From assembly GCA_020403045.1 (NCBI GenBank), contig JADBYK010000038.1, positions 24,529 through 88,528 on the forward strand: DNA of 64,000 bases. Reading direction: 5' to 3'. Origin of the DNA: Cytophagales bacterium. GTDB taxonomy: Bacteria; Bacteroidota; Bacteroidia; Cytophagales; Cyclobacteriaceae. The stretch's first letter is position 1. Each line of letters starts with the position of its first letter. The translations under genes were made by a program, and so were the position numbers. Shown piece by piece: positions 35,044-43,921 of the stretch. Below the pieces are notes generated by a model. That model saw only the letters and a list, made by a program, of their open reading frames with translations. It was not told where the DNA came from and did no database searches.

Positions 35044-38000
35044 TTAATTCCCATTTAAGATTTCGAGAATTAGCTCCGTAGCATCCTCTAATGCCATTGA
35101 TTGTGACCAAAACCTGCGTTGGTTAGGACGAATAATGTAAATGTCGTCTCCTGTTTTGTAGTTCAGTTTTTTTCTAAAATAGATATTGCTTGAATTTTTC
35201 TCCCATAAATGCTGGTCTATTTTTTTTAGTTCATGATCAACAAACTCTTGAGATGTGACTACTTCTTTTTGCTCTTTTGAAAAAGAAAGTTTAATGGTCA
35301 TTAAAGGCGTAAACCTGCTGATATTATAGATTGTGGCATTTGCAAACAAATCTTGACTATCAAGAAATTCATTGAGTTCAGCACTGATTGTTTTTCCGTA
35401 TTCTGTTGTTTGTTTTTGTAGAACAGGATATAGAGCAATTGATTTTTCTTGATTTTCAAATAAATCCAAACTATAATTTAAACTATCATTTACTGTTATT
35501 TTCTCTTTTGGCGAAAAGTCAAGAATATTATTGATAACAATTAAATTTATTTTGTTTTCGATATCTAGTAATTGCGTTTGATTATAATGATTCTCGGACT
35601 TTTTGATTGATAAAATATCTTCAAATAAACCGACAATTTCATTTAAAGGGTTAGTTTGAAGTAGAGGTACCAATGCTGGACTTTCCAATATTTCGTCCAT
35701 AAAAACTTGTTCTCTTTCGATTCCCCAAGAAGCGCTTGTTAAAAATAGAAGATAAGTTGTTAAACTTGAGTTCAGTACACACACTAGTCCCTTTTTTAAG
35801 TTAGGCTCAACGTTACCATTAAATATATAACAAGCTGTTGTACAATATGAAAAATAGTCGATATAAGAAGCGGCTAATTGATTTTTGTGTTGACCTTTCT
35901 TCATTATTACGTATGGCGGCCGGAAAACATTTCTATCAATATTTCTATACGTTTTAGTGTTTTTTTCCAAAGCACTTTTGGGAGTATAGTACCTTTCAAT
36001 AAACTTCGCATTTATAACTTTATCAGGAATAAAATCAGGTTTTTCGGAATCACCATTTAACCCTACCGTTGGTTTCGCCCAACTATTTCCCCCATTCTTA
36101 AAATATTCTTTTAATGAAATAGAACGACCTAGAATATTCATTATCAGCATCCAATCATTCATTCCACCCCACATTGAAATCTTCCAAATTTTGGTGTCGG
36201 GTTTCTGACACTCTTCTCTTGGCAGATATTTTAAATCTGTAAAGTCAATACAAAGGCCATCAATTAGGTTGGATTTGATAAATGTTTTTGGAGCGTAATA
36301 TGCAATTTTATTGGAAGGCTTTCTAGGTTGCTTATTTTGATAGAATACAATACTTATTGGGCCTGTTGCATCGCCAAATAACTGACCACCAAAATTCTTT
36401 TTCGAATTGCGAAGAATTGAAAAGTTAAAAACCTTTTCTACGTAACAATCATTAAATAACCATTTTCTGAAACTCTGATAAGTACCCCCTGTGTTGGTTA
36501 AAACTTTGGTGTTGAATATCAAAGCTATTTTGCCTTTAGGGGCAAACTTCGTTGCTTTGTGAAGAAAAGGTAGAACCATTTCCTTGGCAAAACCATATTT
36601 GTCGCAATAATTACGAACAGATTCCAGTAAATCAGTTGTTCCGAATGGCGGATTTCCGATTACTAAATTGAAATCAATACTTTCAATTTCTACATTTTGC
36701 TGAATAGTATCTCTGCAAAAAAGATTTTTGCCTTGCTTCTTTAATGATTTGTCCTTAGGATTATTGATAAGATTCGGCAAACGATGTTTTTTCTTTTGCC
36801 ATAACGTTTTTGGATCTAACTGATCAACCAACGCCAAATACAAACTAAATGCAGCTACTTTTATCGCTTGTTGATGTAGTTCAATTCCAAAGATGTTATC
36901 AGTTAAGAGTTTTTTTAGCTTGTCAAAGTCACTTAGCTTTTCTTTATGTTGGTTTTCGTAGCGTTTTACCAACCGCTTAAAACTTTCTACTAAAAAAATA
37001 CCCGAACCGCAACTTGGGTCTAAAACTTTAACATTATAGTTTTTCTCTGTTTTGTTGACGGGTAGTTTTTCATTCAGGATAAACTCCACTAAAGCAGGAG
37101 GGGTATAATATGTTCCTGTTCGCTTTTTTAGATATGGGTCAGTTTTGAACAAGAAATTTTCATAGATTTCACTAAGTAATTCAATTTGTATGATGCTGAA
37201 ATCAAACAATCTCCATTTTTCAAATAATTGTACTTGTGCTGTACTATCATTACCACAGATGAAACATTTTTTTATGAGCTGTAGCTGATCACAAGTTATT
37301 TTTTCGCCTTTCTCTATAGTGAAAATGTTACCATTAAAATATTCCTCCAATCGTTCATACAATTGATAAGTAGCGTTTGTATCATTTAGAATGTCAAAAT
37401 ATGATTTTGTACCTTTTTTTATCTGAGAGTATAATCTATCATCTGTAGCGCCTCTGTCCTCAAGATACAGTAGGAAAAGAGAACGTAGAATGATTTTATG
37501 AATAAAGTCAATTTCAAGCCCCTGCTTTTCCAGTTGCTGTGCGGTATTTACTAAACTTTCTACTAAATATTTATCGACTCTACTCTGCAGATTTATTTTA
37601 TCTCTGATAAACTGAGCATCTTCTAACGTCCAAACAATCCCCGAATCAATCGCAGTTCTTGAAAACAACTTGGTAAGTTCATTAAGTTGCTCTTTGTCCG
37701 ATAAGATATAAGCCTTAATTTCAATGCTTTTCAATTCACTTTCAAAATCAAAACTTCCCTTCGTTACAATCAAAGGTTTTTCGGAACAGTTATAGATACG
37801 AATTTCTGTATCGGAATAAACATAGAAGAATAACACTTTTTTGTAGTTCCATATCTTTTTGTGGGTTTCGGCAATTTCTTTCAGTCTTTCTTTGTCAAAA
37901 TCTTTTACTCTTTTCAAAAACACTGCTGGAAAGCTATTCCCATTCTCATCAGTATTGAAGTAAACAGAATCTAATCCAAATTCATTGACTTGGTCTAAAA

Positions 38001-38094
38001 CAATAGATTCGCTTTCCGAGTGATTTTTACCCTTAGAACTTATAGATATGGCTCTGTCGAGACCAGTCAATTCTAACAGATCAATTTCTGACAT
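35044..38094 (-). CDS. Eco57I/type IIG-like DNA adenine methyltransferase
   Basis: 1016 residues. An N-terminal domain of about 330 residues precedes the gamma-class N6-adenine methyltransferase core, with SAM motif I LDPSCGSGIFLVESF near residue 357 and catalytic motif IV NPPFGTTD near 480. The C-terminal 350 residues contain target-recognition-like segments (NVFRPPYVIMKKGQHKNQLA, STYLLF-type repeats). No ExK nuclease site is obvious in the N-terminus, so cleavage may reside in the next gene. It resembles Eco57I-type and BREX/type IIG methylases. AT-rich and probably acquired. Confidence 0.85.
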   Translation of the reverse strand: MSEIDLLELTGLDRAISISSKGKNHSESESIVLDQVNEFGLDSVYFNTDENGNSFPAVFLKRVKDFDKERLKEIAETHKKIWNYKKVLFFYVYSDTEIRIYNCSEKPLIVTKGSFDFESELKSIEIKAYILSDKEQLNELTKLFSRTAIDSGIVWTLEDAQFIRDKINLQSRVDKYLVESLVNTAQQLEKQGLEIDFIHKIILRSLFLLYLEDRGATDDRLYSQIKKGTKSYFDILNDTNATYQLYERLEEYFNGNIFTIEKGEKITCDQLQLIKKCFICGNDSTAQVQLFEKWRLFDFSIIQIELLSEIYENFLFKTDPYLKKRTGTYYTPPALVEFILNEKLPVNKTEKNYNVKVLDPSCGSGIFLVESFKRLVKRYENQHKEKLSDFDKLKKLLTDNIFGIELHQQAIKVAAFSLYLALVDQLDPKTLWQKKKHRLPNLINNPKDKSLKKQGKNLFCRDTIQQNVEIESIDFNLVIGNPPFGTTDLLESVRNYCDKYGFAKEMVLPFLHKATKFAPKGKIALIFNTKVLTNTGGTYQSFRKWLFNDCYVEKVFNFSILRNSKKNFGGQLFGDATGPISIVFYQNKQPRKPSNKIAYYAPKTFIKSNLIDGLCIDFTDLKYLPREECQKPDTKIWKISMWGGMNDWMLIMNILGRSISLKEYFKNGGNSWAKPTVGLNGDSEKPDFIPDKVINAKFIERYYTPKSALEKNTKTYRNIDRNVFRPPYVIMKKGQHKNQLAASYIDYFSYCTTACYIFNGNVEPNLKKGLVCVLNSSLTTYLLFLTSASWGIEREQVFMDEILESPALVPLLQTNPLNEIVGLFEDILSIKKSENHYNQTQLLDIENKINLIVINNILDFSPKEKITVNDSLNYSLDLFENQEKSIALYPVLQKQTTEYGKTISAELNEFLDSQDLFANATIYNISRFTPLMTIKLSFSKEQKEVVTSQEFVDHELKKIDQHLWEKNSSNIYFRKKLNYKTGDDIYIIRPNQRRFWSQSMALEDATELILEILNGN

Positions 38095-38162
38095 TTATGC
38101 AATTATACAATTTACGTTAATTACAAATTTAGTTGCTTATCTATTATAATCGAAATAAACTT

Positions 38163-38402
38163 TTATTCAGTAATCTCAGCCAAAAATCGCTTTTCGTCAA
38201 TAGCAGTTTGCTGAAAATTTTTTTGATCATTCTAACAGATTAACTGCTCCGTTTCTTGATCTTTTGTGAGCTCGATTGTTTAAGCGACTGAACTTGCTTC
38301 TTTGCTTTTTCTAAGGAAATCGGCTGCTGATTTGATAATATTTCCTTCTGGATTTTCGCTAACTCCTGAAATGATACGTTGTAGCTCATATTTTAAATTC
38401 AT
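38163..38402 (-). pseudogene. Broken small gene with two in-frame stops
   Basis: From an ATG at 38402 the frame reads NLKYELQRIISGVSENPEG and so on for 40 codons to TAA (38280-38282). It resumes in frame as TIELTKDQETEQLIC to TAG (38232-38234) and again as NDQKNFQQTAIDEKRFL to a final TAA at 38163. All three pieces look like one protein, resembling the N-terminal part of a Bacteroidota family that continues QET..LI... A 49-codon frame at 38240-38389 in another register is also open but less protein-like. It lies beside the restriction-modification genes in the otherwise empty 38095-38445 gap. Confidence 0.6.
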
Positions 38403-38445
38403 TTATACAAAGATAAAAAAAACGGACTTGCTGAGAAGAAGTCTA

Positions 38446-39744
38446 CTAACTACTCCTCATTTTACTCCACCCGTACAAAGGCACACCTGCCATCAGAAGT
38501 AAAAACCCCCAGTATACTGTTTCTTGCCCTGAGCCACCCACTGCCCACATGGAGTATCCGAAGGCGAGTAGTGCGGTCGTGAGTTTAGTAGCGCTATTCC
38601 ACTTTAGTTGTTTGGTTCTTACCGCCAAGATGGAGAACGATACAGCTGAAAATAAATAGGGCACTAACACCGTCATCGTGGAAAGTAAAATGATAAATTG
38701 ATAGGTATCCGCCAGACTCCTCGAAAAATTCATCAAGAGTAGAAAGGAAACAAATACACTTCCTGCAATGATACTGATATACGGAGATCCAAATTTGTTT
38801 TCAGTTTTTAACACAGACGGAAACAATTTATCAACGGCAGCAGCGGCAGGTATTTGACCCTGCATGAGGATCCAACCATTCAGCGCACCAAAGGTCGACA
38901 TGACGGCACCGCCCGCCACTAGATACCGAGCCCACTCGCCCCACATTGAGGCTGCCGCATCGGCAAAGGGAGCCTTAGAAGTTTGAAGCATTGAAGGAGA
39001 AAGCACGCCCATAATAACTACTGTTCCCAAGATGTACAGAAGTGTAACAGCGAGTGTTCCATACAAGGTGGCGCGCGGGACTGTTTTCTCGGGATTTTCA
39101 ACTTGCCCCGATGGGATTGTTGCACATTCTAATCCCAAAAAAGCAAAAAGGGTAAGTGTAGCGGTCGTGGTGATGGCGTTGATGTCTGATGTGCCGCTGC
39201 TATTGAACGGAAAATAGTTTTCGGTGTGGATATAAAACAAACCACCGAATGTGACTAGCAAGAGCGGTGCAATTTTTAGTATGGTAGTGATGACTTGCAC
39301 AGCTCCGGCATCTCTGATTCCACGCGTGTTTATCCAGGTAAGAAACCAAATGGCGGAAAGACCTACGCCAACAGCTAGCATTGAATTTACTCCTAAGGCG
39401 GGAGCAAAAACGGTGAGGTAACTTAGAAACGCTACGGCAATGGCTGCATTCGTGCTCCAGATAGAAAGCCAATATCCCCACGCTACCAGGAAGGCCGCAA
39501 AATCACCGAGGCCTTCGCGTGTATAGGCGTAAGGCCCACCATTGGCCACAGGCATCAATTGACTAAGCCAGCTAAATACAAGCGCCAAACAAATGGCTCC
39601 TAAGCCTGACACCACCCACCCAATCAAACTAATACTGCCGTACGTTGATAGTGTGGCCGGCAGCATAAACATAGCAGAGGCAATCATGTTGCCCATCACC
39701 AATGAGGTGCTTGTCCAGATGCCGATTTTTTTTGGTGAGGCCAT
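38446..39744 (-). CDS. APC-family amino acid permease (AdiC-like)
   Basis: 432 residues with about 12 hydrophobic helices. The first helix carries the APC substrate motif (GNMIASAMFMLPATLS), and GGPYAYTREGLGDFAAFLVAWGYWLS plus the Glu-containing FAFLGLECATIPSGQVENPEKTVPRA are typical of arginine/agmatine or basic amino acid antiporters. It transports amino acids across the inner membrane. The proximity of an arginine-type amidinohydrolase beyond the inserted RM module supports an arginine-related role. Confidence 0.88.
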   Translation of the reverse strand: MASPKKIGIWTSTSLVMGNMIASAMFMLPATLSTYGSISLIGWVVSGLGAICLALVFSWLSQLMPVANGGPYAYTREGLGDFAAFLVAWGYWLSIWSTNAAIAVAFLSYLTVFAPALGVNSMLAVGVGLSAIWFLTWINTRGIRDAGAVQVITTILKIAPLLLVTFGGLFYIHTENYFPFNSSGTSDINAITTTATLTLFAFLGLECATIPSGQVENPEKTVPRATLYGTLAVTLLYILGTVVIMGVLSPSMLQTSKAPFADAAASMWGEWARYLVAGGAVMSTFGALNGWILMQGQIPAAAAVDKLFPSVLKTENKFGSPYISIIAGSVFVSFLLLMNFSRSLADTYQFIILLSTMTVLVPYLFSAVSFSILAVRTKQLKWNSATKLTTALLAFGYSMWAVGGSGQETVYWGFLLLMAGVPLYGWSKMRSS

Positions 39745-39794
39745 TGGTTAATTTGACTACCGAATTTTGAATTAATATCGACCTTTTTTTTCAA

Positions 39795-39802
39795 TATCTT
39801 TG
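39795..39802 (+). promoter_or_regulatory. -7 box (TATCTTTG) of the toxin-antitoxin operon
   Basis: TATCTTTG is an exact TAnnTTTG Bacteroidota -7 element, ending 11 bp before the antitoxin ATG at 39814. A TTTTG lies upstream at 39765-39769, though with longer spacing than the usual 19-21 bp. Confidence 0.6.
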
Positions 39803-39813
39803 TAAAAAAGAAA

Positions 39814-40053
39814 ATGACGGTTACAATACCAGACGAAATACTAAGTAGTACCAATATCAGTCCAATGGAAATGCGTATTGAAATAGCGGCTTATTTGTAT
39901 GAAAAGCAACGCATGAGTATTGGTAAGGCGAGACGAATAGCAGGGTTAGACCTAATTCAGTTTCAAAAGGAATTGGCTAAGAGAAATATTTATTTACAAC
40001 TAGGGATCGAAGATTTAGAATCAGAAATTAGAAATCTTAAACTTTTGCAATGA
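39814..40053 (+). CDS. UPF0175 family antitoxin-like protein
   Basis: 79 residues. The MTVTIPDEILSS start and the helix-turn-helix-like YEKQRMSIGKARRIAGLDLIQFQKELAKR are characteristic of UPF0175, the usual partner of DUF3368 PIN toxins. It probably binds its own promoter and neutralises the toxin. Its stop overlaps the toxin ATG by 4 bp. Confidence 0.9.
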   Translation: MTVTIPDEILSSTNISPMEMRIEIAAYLYEKQRMSIGKARRIAGLDLIQFQKELAKRNIYLQLGIEDLESEIRNLKLLQ

Positions 40054-40529
40054 TCGTTGTTAGTGATACTTCTGCGATCACAAATTTGTTAAAGATTGAT
40101 TTGCTACTGATTCTCAACCAAGTTTATGGCCGCATAACCATTCCAAAGAAAGTTTATTTAGAGTTGTGCGAGATTGAAGAGCAGAAACACATCATTGATT
40201 CCTTAGAATGGATAGAAATACGATCAACCTCTGATTTTAAGCTAGTTGAAAAGTTAGCATTAGATTTGGATGCTGGAGAATCAGAAGCAATTGCGTTGGC
40301 GATCGAACTAAAAGCCGACTTTCTTATCATTGATGAATTAATCGGACGAAAGATAGCTGAGTCCTTCGGAATAAAAATTATTGGACTGCTTGGTACTTTG
40401 TTAAGGGCTAAGGAGAAAGACTTCATCAATTCGGTTGCTCAAACTTTGGATAGCCTTTCCAAAAACGCTGGTTTTCATATTAGTCCAAAGCTTAGAAGAT
40501 ATGTTTTAGATTTGGCTGGCGAGGCCTAA
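40050..40529 (+). CDS. DUF3368 PIN-domain toxin
   Basis: 159 residues. The PIN fold begins IVVSDTSAITNLLKI, with the first acidic residue in SDTS; further acidic residues are in LDAGESEAIALAIELKADFLIIDELIGRKIAE. PIN toxins are Mg-dependent ribonucleases, with tRNA or mRNA as usual targets. It is the downstream gene of a two-gene module with UPF0175, in an accessory region. Confidence 0.92.
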   Translation: MIVVSDTSAITNLLKIDLLLILNQVYGRITIPKKVYLELCEIEEQKHIIDSLEWIEIRSTSDFKLVEKLALDLDAGESEAIALAIELKADFLIIDELIGRKIAESFGIKIIGLLGTLLRAKEKDFINSVAQTLDSLSKNAGFHISPKLRRYVLDLAGEA

Positions 40530-40583
40530 ATCGCAATTCCAAATTTCTTTGCTCATTGAAAACCTGACGGATATCATTCTTTG

Positions 40584-40824
40584 GTGGAAAAACAGATTGT
40601 ACCATTGTTTGATAATTACCAACAATATGAAGAGAATGCTTATTTCCCTCAAGAAAAAGGTAGACCCATCACACCGATTGATCGCGACTCAGTATGTGAC
40701 CGATGAAGAACTGGCCGAAATCCGCAAGAAGTATGGCAACCAATTTGACCCGGAAGATCCCATCATTCAATACTTTAACGATCAGTTGATGATGGTTTCG
40801 TTTGTGGTGTGGGTACAGGATTAG
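40584..40824 (+). pseudogene. Small gene apparently split by a frameshift
   Basis: From a GTG at 40584 one frame reads EKQIVPLFDNYQQYEENAYF and PITPIDRDS before TGA at 40704-40706. A second frame, open to 40824, reads QYVTDEELAEIRKKYGNQF and PIIQYFNDQLMMVSFVVW. Each half looks like real coding sequence only in its own frame and the switch point is near 40690, so a roughly 80-residue protein with a one-base change is likely. Product unknown. A start in the second frame (ATG at 40627) is an alternative. Confidence 0.5.
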
Positions 40825-40978
40825 CTGTTCATTTTTGCATAACCAACTGTTCAGAATTAGACAGTTTGCAACAGAGCTATCTGTGCTCAATAAAGAATTA
40901 CGCCTAAAACAGACGAAATTCAAGGGTCCGTAAAAAGCTGAACGATTTTTGCTGCACAAAAAGCAAAACGAGACTATT

Positions 40979-41290
40979 ATGGCGCGCTCTTCGTCCGGAT
41001 CATCTACGTTACTGGTTGTTGTACTTCTGGTTCTCACATTCCCGATCTGGTTTGCCCTGTTTGCTGCACTCTTTGGTGTAGTGGTCGGCCTGTTTGGTGC
41101 AGCGATTGGTATTATCGCAGCCATTTTTGGTGCAGGTATTGCCATCATCGCGCTTCCATTTAAACTCCTTTTTGGATTTGGCGATTTTCATTTCCCCTTT
41201 TTTCAAACGGGTAATGGCTTTGTTATTCTATTGTTATTGATCGTTGCCTTTGTACTAGTGCAAAGGGGAAGGAAGACCGGAAAGGCATAA
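40979..41290 (+). CDS. Small hydrophobic membrane protein
   Basis: 103 residues from the ATG at 40979 (ARSSSGSSTLLVVVLL). Three hydrophobic segments rich in Gly/Ala/Phe/Ile are visible (FALFAALFGVVVGLFGAAIG, IIAAIFGAGIAIIALP, FVILLLLIVAFVLVQRGRK). It is an inner-membrane protein of unknown function, short but with coding-like codon use. Followed by a hairpin-cluster repeat and a bidirectional terminator. Confidence 0.75.
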   Translation: MARSSSGSSTLLVVVLLVLTFPIWFALFAALFGVVVGLFGAAIGIIAAIFGAGIAIIALPFKLLFGFGDFHFPFFQTGNGFVILLLLIVAFVLVQRGRKTGKA

Positions 41291-41310
41291 GCTATTCGAT
41301 CTGTTTCTAT

Positions 41311-41461
41311 CCCAAAATTGTAATTAGGAATAACAATTTTGCCCGAAGGGTGACGAATACTGAAGGTACAGTCAGTATTGTCAGGATTGACCCTGACATT
41401 GAAAATGAAAGAAAAGATTACAATAACAAGAAAGCCTGACTCTTTCATTTTCAATCGTCAG
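41311..41461. repeat. Hairpin-cluster element, copy A
   Basis: Three consecutive stem-loops: H1 CAAAATTGT/ACAATTTTG (41313-41341, apical ATTAGGAAT); H2 TGACGAATACTGA/TCAGTATTGTCA (41351-41383, one bulged base); H3 beginning TGACATTGAAAATG and ending CATTTTCAATCGTCA (41395-41460, one bulged base). H2 and H3 are joined by GGATTGACCC. The linkers and bulges match the array at 60023-60383 while the stems differ. It lies between convergent genes and codes for nothing. Confidence 0.75.
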
Positions 41462-41471
41462 CACAAAGCGC

Positions 41472-41493
41472 AAAAAAGTCTAGTGACTTTTTT
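41472..41493. terminator. Bidirectional rho-independent terminator
   Basis: AAAAAAGTC, loop TAGT, GACTTTTTT: a 9-bp perfect stem with an A-run on one side and a T-run on the other, between convergent genes ending at 41290 and 41498. Confidence 0.85.
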
Positions 41494-41497
41494 GGGT

Positions 41498-42565
41498 TTA
41501 TTTGTTTCCAGAGCCGATTTGCTGATTTAGTTTCAATGCCTCTATGTGATTTCGCAGGGCGTCCTGCCAGGTAGTGTCGGCATCCCACTTATTACCGAGG
41601 AAAAGATCACCATAATCAAGATTCTTGAAAAAGAACTTGTATACTGGCTGCTCCGCCAGTATGGTTTTGATTTGAATCTCATTGTTAACCATGATAGCTG
41701 ACGGCAGTGAACGGGCTTGCTGCGTCATATCAAAGCCCAAGATCTCCTGAGCCAGCAATCCTCGGGTGTGCACGTAACGCAAAATGGTTCGAAAGCCCTT
41801 GGCCGCTAACGCTGCTTCATCTATTTGTGGATCTACGAATTCATACTTAACCGGAAAATTTTCTTTGAGGTAGGCTTCCAGTTCAGCATCTGCAGCTGCA
41901 TTGCCAAAATGGGGAATGGCCGTTTTAAAGGTTTTTACCAAGGGTGAGAAATTTTGATTAATGCGTCCTTTGAACACGTTCACAGTAAGGTCTGTCTCGG
42001 GAAGATCATTGATAAGAAAATTCGTTTTCTTCAAATTGCTCACCGCAAAACGATAGACGGTTTTCAGCAGTTCGTTCAGAGAAGCGTTCTCTTGTTGCCA
42101 CACCAAGCTGTTGTTTTCTACAAAGTCTGGCTTACCATTGAAAGGGCAAAATATAAATCGATACCCTTTTTCAATCTTTTGAAAGAGGATCAAATATTTT
42201 ATTCCCCTTGCCAATAGGTTAGCGGAATAGGCCTTTCTACTTTCATGCCCGGCCAGTAAACGGGCTACATCAAAATACGCAACAGCATCAATGCCTGTTT
42301 GTTGAAAAAAGGTGTGCGCTTCTTGCAACTCCTTCGCTGTAATAGTATTTTGGAAAACGACTACCGAGCGGGTAGAAATAAGTTCGGTGGGGATGGTGTT
42401 TTTGGGCGTCATTCGTGCCATGAGTTCAGACTCTTCTACAGAGAGCTGAGCACGGCAAACAAAAGGGCTTATTAGACAAAAAACAAAAATAGATTTCAAG
42501 AATAAGGAGTTCACGCCCAAATAACGAGTGACCGAGCAAGCTATTGTTTTCAATAAAATATCCAT
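41498..42565 (-). CDS. Secreted hypothetical protein
   Basis: 355 residues. A long N-terminus leads to a signal-like helix (FLKSIFVFCLISPFVCRAQ, about 22-40). No known domain is recognised. The mature region is mixed alpha/beta and moderately charged, with LKKTNFLINDLPETDLTVNVF and DYGDLFLGNKWDADTTWQDAL as conspicuous stretches. Its start overlaps the upstream TPR gene's stop by one base (TGATG), so translation is coupled. It is the last gene of a four-gene minus-strand operon. Confidence 0.75.
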   Translation of the reverse strand: MDILLKTIACSVTRYLGVNSLFLKSIFVFCLISPFVCRAQLSVEESELMARMTPKNTIPTELISTRSVVVFQNTITAKELQEAHTFFQQTGIDAVAYFDVARLLAGHESRKAYSANLLARGIKYLILFQKIEKGYRFIFCPFNGKPDFVENNSLVWQQENASLNELLKTVYRFAVSNLKKTNFLINDLPETDLTVNVFKGRINQNFSPLVKTFKTAIPHFGNAAADAELEAYLKENFPVKYEFVDPQIDEAALAAKGFRTILRYVHTRGLLAQEILGFDMTQQARSLPSAIMVNNEIQIKTILAEQPVYKFFFKNLDYGDLFLGNKWDADTTWQDALRNHIEALKLNQQIGSGNK

Positions 42566-43413
42566 CAGAATGTTTGAGCGGTTGAAAGCTCTCTATCAAT
42601 GTCACTCAAATACACTTTGTGCATGGGTTGTGTGTAAGGGTCAAATCTTTTGTATCCTTTTAGATAGTAGGCTTTTGCTTTTTCCATAGAGGATTTGTAT
42701 TCCGCCTTAAGATTTTTCGATTTATAGATGAGCCCCAGATAATAGTAGGGTTCGGCCAGGTAATCATTGAGTGCAATTGATTTAGTAAAGGACTCAATAC
42801 TTCCATCAATGTTTCCTGTTTCCATTTTTAGCACACCCAGGTGGAGATAATCATAGACCATCGGTGAATACCCCTTCTTTGCTAGTTGAGTTTCTAAGAT
42901 TTCGATGGCCTTATCCTTTTCACCGATTGCACTATAGCAAAGCGCTTTGACGATCGTTAGTTGATAGTCTCCATTTTGTGAGTAGCCAATGTCATGAGGA
43001 AATAAGGTATCTAATCTTTCGAAGTCTTTGATGGCACCTCGGTAGTCTCTCAAAAACTGATAACGACACCAACCTCTGTATCCCAAGTGAAGTGTAGGGT
43101 TTAGCTCTACGGCCTTGTCTATTAATTTTTTCCAGTTGATGAAATCGCCACGTTTTAGATAAGGCACCGATTTTTCCATGTAGGCATAATCTAGTGTCGG
43201 GCATTGCTCTATGGCCTTATCAAACTTTTCTTGCGATGCTCTAGATCCCTGCGCTCCTCCGCCAGTCGTTGCCAATACGCATGCCTCATAGCATGGCATG
43301 TTATTCTCCATTTTGTAAATGTTACAGTTAGGCTCGGCATAAGCAACCAACGCGAGTGACGTTAGTAGAAAAACAAAAACAAGTCGACTGGCAGACAGCA
43401 TATTCTTGGTCAT
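42565..43413 (-). CDS. TPR-repeat secreted protein
   Basis: 282 residues with a signal peptide (ASRLVFVFLLTSLALVAYAE). TPR-like helical repeats follow: EKIEQ-type pairs such as KRGDFINWKKLIDKAVELNP, AIGEKDKAIEILETQLAKKG and METGNIDGSIESFTKSIALN. Probably a periplasmic interaction protein. It overlaps the upstream lipoprotein gene by 4 bp and the downstream gene by 1 bp. Confidence 0.85.
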   Translation of the reverse strand: MTKNMLSASRLVFVFLLTSLALVAYAEPNCNIYKMENNMPCYEACVLATTGGGAQGSRASQEKFDKAIEQCPTLDYAYMEKSVPYLKRGDFINWKKLIDKAVELNPTLHLGYRGWCRYQFLRDYRGAIKDFERLDTLFPHDIGYSQNGDYQLTIVKALCYSAIGEKDKAIEILETQLAKKGYSPMVYDYLHLGVLKMETGNIDGSIESFTKSIALNDYLAEPYYYLGLIYKSKNLKAEYKSSMEKAKAYYLKGYKRFDPYTQPMHKVYLSDIDRELSTAQTF

Positions 43414-43919
43414 GGCATGATTTCAATTAATTTTCCTCCTTCGATTTTGAAAGTCAGGTATTGATAGTAGTCAACGGGTTGCTCTGGATTTCCACCGACA
43501 ATCCAACCACTTAACTCTTTCGTCAAAGTCAAGATCTTCTCTACCAATTTTTTATCAAATGACATTGGCTGGTAGTCGTTATTCATTTCTTCAATTCTGT
43601 AGCGCCCGGTCTTGCCTTCACAATTCACAATGAAACGAATGGTAATGTAACCCGATTCTGCTGTTGATTCATTCTGTTTAAGAATTTCAAAGTGTTTGTC
43701 AATGGCGGGTTTCTCTCCTTTGTATTGAAGACTTTTGCCAAATTCGTAGTACTGAGGAATCCTTCCCGTGGTACAAACTTTAAAACTAGGATCATCTATT
43801 TTTTCATCAAATGCAATATCGCCCACGTGATCTGGGTAGGCTGACTTTTGATTGGGGGTGTTTTGGCAAGACGAAAACACAACGAGCAACTGGAAAATCC
43901 AACAAATTTTTCTCATCAT
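43410..43919 (-). CDS. Lipoprotein with TonB-C-terminal-like fold (hypothetical)
   Basis: 169 residues. The N-terminus is a lipoprotein signal with lipobox VFSSC (Cys near residue 18). The mature domain, with STAESGYITIRFIVNCEGKTGRYRI and FDKKLVEKILTLTKELSGWIVG, resembles the energy-transducer TonB C-terminal fold common in Bacteroidota secreted proteins. No transmembrane TonB anchor is present, so energy transduction is unlikely. Coupled to the TPR gene by a 4-bp overlap. Confidence 0.72.
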   Translation of the reverse strand: MMRKICWIFQLLVVFSSCQNTPNQKSAYPDHVGDIAFDEKIDDPSFKVCTTGRIPQYYEFGKSLQYKGEKPAIDKHFEILKQNESTAESGYITIRFIVNCEGKTGRYRIEEMNNDYQPMSFDKKLVEKILTLTKELSGWIVGGNPEQPVDYYQYLTFKIEGGKLIEIMP

Positions 43920-43921
43920 AT

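Noticed and set aside
38240..38389. 49-codon minus-strand frame (SYNVSFQELAKIQKE)
   Set aside because: The overlapping frame from 38402 reads more like a protein and continues past its stops, so this one is probably an accident of register.
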